DNA of 42,090 nt from assembly GCA_903858085.1 (NCBI GenBank), contig CAIOHJ010000168.1, forward strand, positions 1-42,090. Direction: 5' to 3'. This document shows, piece by piece, positions 1-9,600 of the stretch. This DNA comes from an uncultured Chloroflexota bacterium (GTDB lineage: Bacteria > Chloroflexota > Anaerolineae > Caldilineales > Caldilineaceae). Numbering within the stretch: the stretch's first letter is position 1; every line of letters starts with the position of its first letter. The position numbers and the translations under genes are program-made. Below the pieces are notes generated by a model. The model was not told where the DNA came from, did no database searches, and saw only the letters and a list, made by a program, of their open reading frames with translations.

Positions 1-492
1 CGCGGCGAACTCCGCCGGCGCCGCAAAACGGTCTTCGCCGGCCCGCACCAGCATGAACTGCTGTGCGGTCATGTAGGGGAGGCTGAAGTCGACCTGCTCG
101 GCCCGCTCGGCGGTGATCGTGATGCCGTCCATGCCGATGTCGAACTGGCCAGCGTTGATCGCCGTGATCATGCCGTCCCACGAAGTGTTGTTCCATTCCA
201 CCACACAGTTGAGCCGGGCACAGATCTCGGCCACGGCGTCGTACTCCCAGCCGACCGCCTCACCGGTCGCCGGGTCGATAAATTGCAGCGGTGTGTAGTC
301 GTTGGCCATCGCCGCCTGCACCACGCGACCGCCCAGGTCGGGCAGCGCATAGACCACGTTGGTCTGGCCAGGGCCGGCAGCTGGCGCCGCCTCAGCGGGC
401 TCGCTGGCTGGCATGGCCGCTGGCACACAGGCGCTCAACAACAGGACCATGGACAGCATCAGCCAGCGCACGAGCGTTTTGCTCCTTTTCAT
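1..492 (-). CDS. amino-acid-type ABC transporter substrate-binding lipoprotein, N-terminal part (partial)
   Basis: The gene runs off the left edge, so only the first 164 codons are present. The ATG at 492 follows an AAGGAG ribosome site. The product opens with MKRSKTLVRWLMLSMVLLLSACVP, a lipoprotein signal with lipobox LSAC, so it is probably an envelope-anchored lipoprotein. After an Ala/Pro-rich linker comes a family 3 solute-binding fold: TPLQFIDPATGEAVGWEYD, then WDGMITAINAGQFDIG, then MDGITITAERAEQVDFSLPY. These match the usual family 3 order for polar amino acid and opine binding proteins. Substrate cannot be told from this fragment. The rest of the gene and any permease or ATPase lie outside the window. 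Minus-strand TATACT (547-552) and TACAAT (542-547) boxes lie upstream but have no convincing -35 partner. Confidence 0.88.
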   Translation of the reverse strand, partial: MKRSKTLVRWLMLSMVLLLSACVPAAMPASEPAEAAPAAGPGQTNVVYALPDLGGRVVQAAMANDYTPLQFIDPATGEAVGWEYDAVAEICARLNCVVEWNNTSWDGMITAINAGQFDIGMDGITITAERAEQVDFSLPYMTAQQFMLVRAGEDRFAAPAEFAA

Positions 493-610
493 TGTTTTTC
501 TCCTTGTTTTTTGTTGCAAACCAATTCCAGCCGTCGTTGTTATTGTAGTATAGCTGACGGCAAGTTCTGAATTCCGCATGCTGGCTCACAACCTGGTATT
601 GCGCCGTCGA

Positions 611-3600
611 TCAGGGCTCCCCTCCCTGGTTCACCATCGGCAGATAGAGCGTTTCGGTCAGCGCAGCGACGGGTGTCCCAGGGAGTAGCTGGTCCGAGTC
701 AGGCAGTTCTGAACCAAACAGGGGAAACTCCACCGGAGAACCGACCCACAAGATTGTCGGCAGGTAGATCGAGCGAAACTCGGGCTGGAGCGAGCTGCCG
801 AAGAGGGCAAACTGGCTCAGGTGGCTGATCGAGACCGTGAGCACAGCGTTGACCACATCGTGGCCAGTCACCTGGATGCCTTCTGTGCTCCAGCGGGTTC
901 CATCCCAGTAGTAAAGCGCCAACGTCGTGACATCGAGCGCGGCCACGAACGCTGGGTCGTACCGAAGGGTCAACAGCAGGGGCTGGGCAAACTGGACACC
1001 TGACAGCGGTTCGGCGTCGATAAAGGCGTCCAGCTCAAATTCGAAGTTGGCAAAGCGGAGCGTGCCTGGCGGTCTCTGTGCGTTGTCGGTGCGGGTGACC
1101 GCCGGGCTGTAGCTCAGGACAAACGTTTGTCCCGGCGCCAGGGTCGGTGTGTAGAAACCGACGGGGGCTGCTACCTGGAGCGTTCCCTGGCTGCCGGTAA
1201 ATGCGACGGTGGTGGAGAGGGTGGGGTCGACAGCGGCCACTGCTGGCTGCGTTTCGGCAAGCTGACGAACGAAGAGCACCACGGTGGCGCTGCTGCGCTG
1301 ACTGTTGCTGTCGCTGAGCGTATAGGTGAAGGTCACCACCCCGCTGGCCGCCGCAGTGTAGCGGATCGTCTGTGGGCCCAGGGTGGCCACCCCGCTGGCG
1401 GGCGCCGTGATCGCAACCACCGCCAACGCCCCGCCAGCGGGGTTCAGATCGTTGGCCAGCACTGGGATCTCCACGGTCTCGCCTTGCAGCAGACTGACGG
1501 CGTCGCCTACCGCACGCGGCTGCGGCACCAGAATCGTCTGCACCCGTGCAGCCGAGCGGGCGGGCAGGTAGTTGGCATCGCCGCTGTAGAGCGCTGTGAT
1601 CTCCTGCACCCCTCCGGCCAGCGCCGTGGTCGTTGTCTGGGCAACACCGTTGACGAGTGGGCTTTCTCCGATCGCGGTGTTGCCCACCAGGAACACCACC
1701 CGGCCAGACGGCGCTGCGGCTGCGGGTTGTCTGGCCAAGATCTCCTGGACGGTCGCTGTGAAGCTCACTGCAGCAGCGAGCCCGGCTGGATTGGGGCTGC
1801 TGTCCAGCACGACCTGCGTGCTCGCCAGCGCCACCTCCTGTGTGATCGGCAGCGAACTGCTGGGCCGGTGGTTCGCATCGCCGCCGTAGAGAGCAACCAA
1901 AGGGCTGCTTCCCGCTGGCAGGTCGTCCACCTGTACCGCAGCGCCCCCGGTGCCGGCAGCCAAGGCAGCGACCCACTGCCTGCCGCTGGCAGCAGTGAGG
2001 GTGATGTTTCCGGTCGGGAACAGCGGCCCGGGCCCGCCCACGCTCACGGTCAGCGTGACCGGCTGCCCGTAGGTCGTGCTCAGCGGCCTGTTGGCCAAAA
2101 CCACAGCAGATTCTGCTGGGCTGACCTGGACAATCCTGCTCTCAGAGTCGCTGGCTGCATAGGATCCATCCCCGCTGTAGGTGGCTGTGATGGCCTGGAG
2201 GCCGGCCAGGAGGCTGGTGGTGGCCAGCGTCACTGCTCCATTGGCGCCAATCAGGCGGCTGCCCAGCACGGCTTCAGCCGTGGCAAAGGTGATGACCCCG
2301 GTCGGCAGCTGGGCTGCTGTCGGGGGGAGTGTGCTCAGGGTCGCTGTCAACAGCACCTGTTCTCCGTAGACGACCGCAGACGGTTCGACCGCAAGCTGCA
2401 CGGCGGTGCCAGCGCGCACGACCGTCTGTGTGTAGGGCGCAGACTCCCCTGGCAGATAGGTGCCATCCCCGCTATGTGCGGCGACCAGCACCGCCTGCCC
2501 CAAGGCCAGGCTGGGCAGCGAGAAGGTGGCCACCCCGCTGACCCCGAGCGCGATGGGTGCCAACAGCGCTGTCCCGACCGTCAAGGTCACGCTGCCCGCG
2601 GGCCCTGGCCCTCCTGCGACCGGCGCCTGCACCGTCACGGTGGCCACGGCGGTCGCTCCAAGCACGGCTGGATTGGGGCTGCTCTCGACAAAGATCAGGG
2701 CACGGCCCGGAAGCACGGTGAGGGTCACCGGCGCCGTGTACGCAGGCAGATGGTTCTGATCGCCGACATAGGTGGCGGTGATTCTGCTGACCCCGAGAGG
2801 CAGGCTGGTCAGGGTCAGCGTGGCCGCTGCGGTGGCGCCTGCGGTGATGTGCTGCCTGGCATTCAGCGAGTACAGCGGCACGCTCCAGAGACCGCCGCTG
2901 CTGGCTGCCAGCGTGACCACGCCGCTCGGGGCCAGCGGGCCAGGCCCGCTGACAGACACGGTCAGCGTCACGGGAGTGCCGTAGGCACTTGTTGTCGAAG
3001 GGCTCACCAGCGCAATTTCTGGCTCGGCCTGGCGGATCTGCGCGGCCAGCGCAGCCGAATGGCTGGCTGCATAGAAGGCGTCCCCGCTGTAGCTGGCCGT
3101 GATCGGCTGTGTCCCGGCGGGCAGGTGGGTCGTTGCCAGCGTTGCCTCGCCGCTCTCGCCGAGTGGGGCGCTGCCCAGCACGGTTGTGTCAGTTGCAAAA
3201 GTCACCACGCCGGTGGGTGTCAGCACGCCGGCGGGCACAGCGACAATCGCAGCCACCGTTGCTGTCAGCCATACCGGCGTCCCGTAGACAGCAGTGAGGG
3301 GCTCTCCAGAGAGCAGGACAGCGGTTCTGACGCCTTCCACCCTCTGGGAGAACGGTTCGGAATTTCCAGCCAGATAGCTGCCATCTCCGCTGTAGGTGGC
3401 GGCCAGCAGGGTCTCGCCCAAGGTCAGGCTGGGCAAGCTGAAGGTCGCTACCCCGCTGGGGGAAAGCACGACAGGGGGGAGCGGGATGTTCCCAACGGTC
3501 AGGCTCACGCTGCCGGTTGGCTGCTGGGCACCGGCAGCGGGCGGCTGCACCGACACCGTCACGAGCACTGTCTCTCCCAGCACGGCTGGATTGGCTGTGC

Positions 3601-6600
3601 TGGTGATCGAGACCACAGCGCTGCCCGGAAGCAGCGTCAGCGTGGTGGTCACAGGGTTGCTGGCCAGATAATTGTTGTCTCCTCCGTAGGCTGCTGCCAC
3701 CGCGCTTTCGCCCAGCGGCAGGGCTGTGGTGGTCAGGATCGCTCTTCCGTTGGCAGCCACCGCTGCTGTGCCCAGAAGCCTGCTCGCCGTTGTAAAGGTG
3801 ACTGTGCCGGCCGGCTGGCTTACCCCTGTGGCTGTTGTGCTGACTGTAGCGGTCAGCACGGTTTGCTGGCCGAAAGGAGCTGGGGCTGCTTCCAAGGCGA
3901 AGCCAGGGCGAGCCCGTGCAACTGTGAAGAGGAGCTCGCTGGAGAAGCTGTTTTGAAAATGGGTGTCGCCCGCATAGAAACCAATCACCGTTGGGCTGCC
4001 GGCAGGCAGCTGGGTTGTCGTCAGAACCGCCAGGCCGCTCCCATCCAGGGGCGCAGCCCCCAACAGCCCGGCAGAGGACGAAAAGAGGACAAGCCCGCTG
4101 GGCGTCCCAGCACCTGGTGCAACGGCGGCGACGGTCGCTGTCAGCACTGCAGGGTCGCCGTAGCGGCTGAACGCCGTCATGCTGGCCAGGAGAGTGGCGG
4201 TCTGGCTGCGTACCACCTGCTGAGAGAGGGTGTTCGAACTGCTGGGTTGAAAATTGGGGTTGTCCGTGTACACGGCGGTCACGTCGCTGACGCCGACCGG
4301 CAGTGTGGCGACGGTCAGCGTCGCCACGCCGGCTGTGTCCAGCGGGCTGCTGCCCAGCGGGCCGCTGGGGAGGGTGAAGGTGACGTTGCCGGTCGGGGCT
4401 CCTGTCCCGCTGAGGGTGGTGGTCACCGTCGCTGTGAAGGTGACTGGCTGGCCGAAGAAGGAGGGCCAGGGCGCGCTGGCCAGCGCTGTTGTGGTTGCAG
4501 CCGGCAGCACTGTCAGCTCGACCGGCAGCGACTCGCTGCCCTGGTGGTTTGGGTCACCGGCGTAGGTCGCTGTGAGAATCCGTCTTCCTTGGGGCAGAAA
4601 GGCCAGCGTCGTCGTCGCAACCCCTGCTGCATCCAGCGTCACGGTCAACACTTCTCCGCTGTCTGCAACCAACGTGACGACCCCTGTGGGAACCAGGGCA
4701 CCGGGCCCGGCGACAGTCGCCGTGAAGAGCGCTGCCTGGCCGTATCCGAGGGCTGTTGGGGTGACGGTCAGAGTGGTTGTGGCCGTCACGGGCAGCACAG
4801 TCTGTGTGACCGGGAGTGAGTGGCTGGCGAGAAAATTGCTGTTGCCGACATAGGTGGCGGTGAGCACCTGCTGCCCTGCCGGCAGGCTGGCGGTGGTCAA
4901 GGTCACAGCTCCGCCAGCGTCGAGGGTGGCTGTCACCAGCACCCCGGCGACACCGGAGAGTGTCAGCTGGCCCGCCGGTGTAAACAGCCCGGTGGCTGTG
5001 ACCCTGGCTGTCAAGGTGACCACATCCCCGTACAAAACTGGAGGAGCTGGCGGCGCCAGCTGTGTCGCTGTGCTGGCTGGCCCCACCCCTTGGAGGAGGG
5101 TGTTGGAGGTGCTGGCCAGGAAGTTGGCATCCCCGCTGTAGGTAGCCCGCACCCCTGTGCTGCCCACGGGCAGGCTGTGTATGGTGGCTGTGGCAACCCC
5201 GCTTTCGTTCAGGGCACGGGTGCCCAGCAACGTCCCGCCGGGCGTGGTGAACAAAAATGTGCCGCCGGTGGGCGTGCCTCTTCCGGGCGCAACTGCGGTG
5301 ACTGTTGCTGTAAACAGGGCAGTTGCGCCGTAGGTTGTCGGGTTGGGGCTGCTTTCCAACAGGGTCTCTGTGCTGGCCTGGGAGACAGTGTGGAGGATGG
5401 GCGCCGAGACTGCGGCGACAGAGTTGGCGTCCCCGCTGTAGGTTGCGGTGAACACCGTGCTGCCCACGGCCAGGTCGGTGAGTGTCATAGCCAGGCTGCT
5501 GTTGGCTGTACCGACGGCAGCGGTCAAGAAACGGCCCGAACTCAGGGTGATCGTCAACGTGCCCGCCGGTGCAATCGAACCGGTGGTGCTCATTGTGGCG
5601 GTCACGGTGACCTGTTCCCCAGAAACCGACGCCGCTGGGTGGCGGGTCAGGCTGATCCCAGGGGTCGCCAGCGCCACCTCCTGTGTGATCGGCAGCGAAC
5701 TGCCGGGCAGGTGGTTGCTGTCTCCGCTGTAGCTTGCCGTCAAGATGCGCGCGCCGGCGGGCAGCGCTGGCGTCGTGGCTGTCGCGACCCCCCCAGCCTC
5801 CACCGTCGCTGTGTAGAAGGCCCCCAGGTCGGTGGTGAATGTCACACGCCCTGTCGGTGCCAACAGCCCTGGGCCCGCGACCGTCGCCGTGAAGAGCACG
5901 GGCCGGCCGTAGCTGGACGGCGCCGGTGCACTCCCCAGCCCGATCGTCGGGCTGACCCGCTCCACCTGCTGGGTAGCGGTCACCGGCCCGATCGCCAGAT
6001 AGTGGGCGCTGCCGCCATAGGTGGCGGTGATCCTTTGGGTGCCGGCCAGCAGGCTGGCTGTGCTGATCGTCGCCACACCGCTGGCGCTCAGCGGCACCGC
6101 CCCAAGCGCACCCGCTGCCGCAGTAAAGGTGACAACCCCGGCCGGAACCCCAGCCCCTTCCAGGGTGGCCGTCACCGTCGCTGTCAGCACGACGGCTGCG
6201 CCATAGAGCGCTGGCGGCGCGCCAGTCAGCTGGATGGCGGTCGGGCTGGGCTGATTGGACAGGCTGAAGACAGCCGGCACAGCCACCCCGCGCGCGGTCA
6301 CGGTGACCCCATAGCTGCCGGCCAGCAGATTGGCCCGGACGGCTGTGCTGCCCACCCCGCTGCTGTTGCCAGCCACGGTGTAGGGCGAGGATGCTGCCAG
6401 CCCCGCCCCGCTGGCCGGCGCCGTGACTGTGAGCAGAGCCCCTGGCCCGACCGCTTCAGTCGGGCTGGTGAGGGTGACGGTCAACGGTTCGGCAAAAAGC
6501 TGGCCGATCCGCGCACTCTGCCCACTCCCGCCGCTGACCGTGAGTGTGAATCCCTGCGTCTCGTAGGCTCCGATGTCGACCTGGGCCTGGACTGGCCTTG

Positions 6601-9600
6601 GCAGGCCGCGCAGGTCGTCGGCAGGGGCACCGCTGTTGCTGCCGGCATCGATCGCCGGGCTGCCAGCCAGCAGCCGCAGGTCGCCGTTGGCTCTGTTTGC
6701 AAAAAGTGGGTCCTGGTCGAGGTTGCCCATCCCGGCGCTGAAGGCGGTGCCGCTGTTGCTGCCGCTCTCCCCACCCTGCACGATGCTGAACTGGATTGCA
6801 GGCTGGGGAGAGGCGGCACCTGCTGCCAGATAGAGCTGCGCCCCGCCGGCGGACGCTGTGTTGCCCCACAGGAGGGTGTTGGTCAGCTGGGGGCTGCCTG
6901 CCTCCAGCAGATAGAGCGCCCCTCCGGTCGTTGCGCTGTTGGCCGCAAATGTCACCTGGTGGAATGACGGGCTGCTGTCGCCGTCGGACCCGTTGTTGTA
7001 GACCGCCCCCCCGGTATTGGCGCTGTTGGCATAAAAAACCGTGTTGACCAGCGCCGGGCTGCTGCTGCCCTCCAGCCCATGGTTGTAGATCGCCCCCCCT
7101 GAGCCGGCACTGTTGCTGCGAAACTCGCTGTGGGTGATCGTCGGGCTGCTGACCCCGCCCCCCCGCCCATCCAGATAGAGGGCCCCGCCGAACGCAGCAG
7201 CACGGTTGGCGCTGAAGAACAGGTTGCTCAGCGCAGGGCTGCACGGGCTGCCGTTGCTCAGACAAAAAAGGCCGCCGCCGCGGTTGTGCGGGCTGCTGCT
7301 GCCGCTGGCATTGCCGGCAGTGACCACAAACCCGTCCAGCCGGGTGGTGCCGGTGATCGGCGCGCTGGGGGTCCCCTCCAGCCACACCACATGGTAGGCG
7401 TTGGTGCCAGTCAGCAGGCTGGTCGAGGTGACAACCCCCTGCACATCTGCCCGGTCATCTCCTGCCAGATCTCCCGAAAGCACCGTGCGCTGGTGCCGCC
7501 AGTCCCGCTGGTCGCGAGTGGTTTCTGTGGCTGCAAACCCGCCGTAGACCGCCACCCCGGCCGGGATCGAGAAGGTGGCTGTGGCAGTCAGACCTGGGGT
7601 GTAGACGCCGCTGGCCACCCAAAGCTCGCTGACCCCGCTGCAGGTGCGGGGGGAACGCAGCGCATCCTGCAGATCGTTCCAGGCACTGGCCCAGCCGATT
7701 CCATTTTTGTCGGGCCCTGTGGCTGCCCGGTTGACATGGACCACGTCGAGACAGCGGATCTGCGCGGTCAGCGTGTAGACCTGTGTCCAGCCGTCCAGCC
7801 CGGTCACTGTGATCGAAATTGGGGTTGGCAGGGTCACGGTCAGCGGGAGAATGGCGGAGGCACTGCCCGAGGCCACCGCCCCGCCGTTGACCGTGACTGT
7901 CGCAGCGTAGCCTGCCGCCACTGTCGGCGTCACCACCAACCGATCAGCCGTACGCTGCACTGTGGTCGTGTAGTGCGCGGTGGCTGTGGCGAACTCAGGA
8001 ACCAGCGCGCTGGCCGGCAGCGTCAACCCGACCAGCAGCCCATAGCGATCCTGCGGAAAAACTGGCTGAAAGCCCGTCGTTGCCGGGTCGCTGTCGTCGC
8101 CGCTGCTCAGCCAGGGCCGATACAAAGGGAGGCCACCGGAGGTGGCTGTGATGACGCTGCCAGCTCCGAACAAGTTGGCCGCCTCCTCTGGCCCTGTGCG
8201 GTCGCCCCACCAGTTGAGCGTAGCTGTGACCGCAGCCGTGCTGGCCAGGATCAGACCGTAGCCTGTGCTGCCCGCCCCGTTGGCCCCGAGCAGGCGGTTC
8301 TGGGTGACAGACACCTGCTGCGGGCCTGGGTCGCCCAGGTTGCCGATGCGCAGGGCGTTTTCCAGCCCGCTGAGGCTGTTGTGCGTGAGGGTGACCCCAG
8401 CCAGCGAGCCACTCAGCTCGCTGCGGGCGACGAGCACGACCGCCGCTGGCAGGTACGGCTGGCTGGCCGTCCCGTAGGCGCCGCTTGCTTCGAACAAAGA
8501 ATTTTGGATCGTGAGATCCGTGTAGCTGCCCCACTTCAGCTCCAGCCCCAGCGCCTGGTTGGCGTCATAGGCCGAGGCGACGCCGCTGCCGCGCACTGCG
8601 ATGCTGTCCAGCAAGGCGTGGTCAAGTTTCTCAGCGTAAAAACCCTTGGCCGTATTGGAATAAAAGGTGCTGTCGGTGACCTGCAGCTGGCGAACCGAGG
8701 TGCTGTTTGGGCTGGCTTTTTGTAGATACCAGCCGAATTCATTTTCGTCGAAATGGGAGTCCGCGACGGCCAGAGCGGTGACATCTCCTTCGGTGCTGAC
8801 CCAAAACCCCCTCTGTGCGCCGAGCACGCTGACCCTGGTCAGGGTCAGCCCGGTGAGGGTCGTCGTGACCTGGATGCCGGCGCTGTACTGCGCATCTGCC
8901 CGCTGGATCCGGACATCTTGGAGATGGACATGGTCGGCGGCGACCGTAACCCCGGCGTTGCCAGCAGCGACCGCCAGGATCGTGGCCGCGGCAGGGTCTG
9001 CCCCGTCGCCAGCCCCGCGCAGGGTCACCGAACGGGGAAGGGTCACAGACCCTGTATAGATGCCGGGAAACACCAGGATCGTTGCAGCGTGGGTGGCGGC
9101 CTCCGCCGCACGCTGGAGACTGGGGGCGGTGGAGGCGGCGGGCGGCCAGAAGCTGGCCGGGGTCACCAAGAAGGTCTCTGGCTTCAGCTGCACGGTCCCC
9201 AGACCCGCTGCGTCGACGCTGTCCGCCACACGGTCGGCCAGGGTGGCCAGCTCGGTGACCGTCGAAGTGGCAGTCAGCGCCAGCCCATCAAAGACGTTGG
9301 GGGAGGTGTGGAGGGCGAAGAGCGTCGTGTGGGCGCTGCGCTGCACAATCGCCGCCACAGGTACCGTCAGGGTGAGTGGATTGCTATTGGTAAAGATGTT
9401 GCCGGAGAGAATGATCGAGTTGGCGGCCACACCGGTCGTGCCCTCGATGGGAACGCCTGACGAGTTTGTATCGGGCTGGATGTTCAGGCCGGCGAAATAG
9501 GTGATCCCGGCGGCAGGCGCCACATCGTTGTAAAAAAAGGCGTTGTTCTGCACGGTGGCGTTGGACGAGGCAGGAAAGTATGTCGGGTCGGTCGAACGCC

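Noticed and set aside
1535..6235. Regular repeats about 290 bp long considered as a CRISPR or satellite array
   Set aside because: Units are long, diverged and fully coding in one frame, as Ig domains. There are no short identical repeats with unique spacers.
1127..6967. Long plus-strand open frames (1230 and 715 codons) opposite the giant gene
   Set aside because: They are antisense to a clear Ig-repeat protein. The conceptual proteins are Gly/Arg/His/Gln-rich without domains. GC-rich codon periodicity explains the lack of stops.
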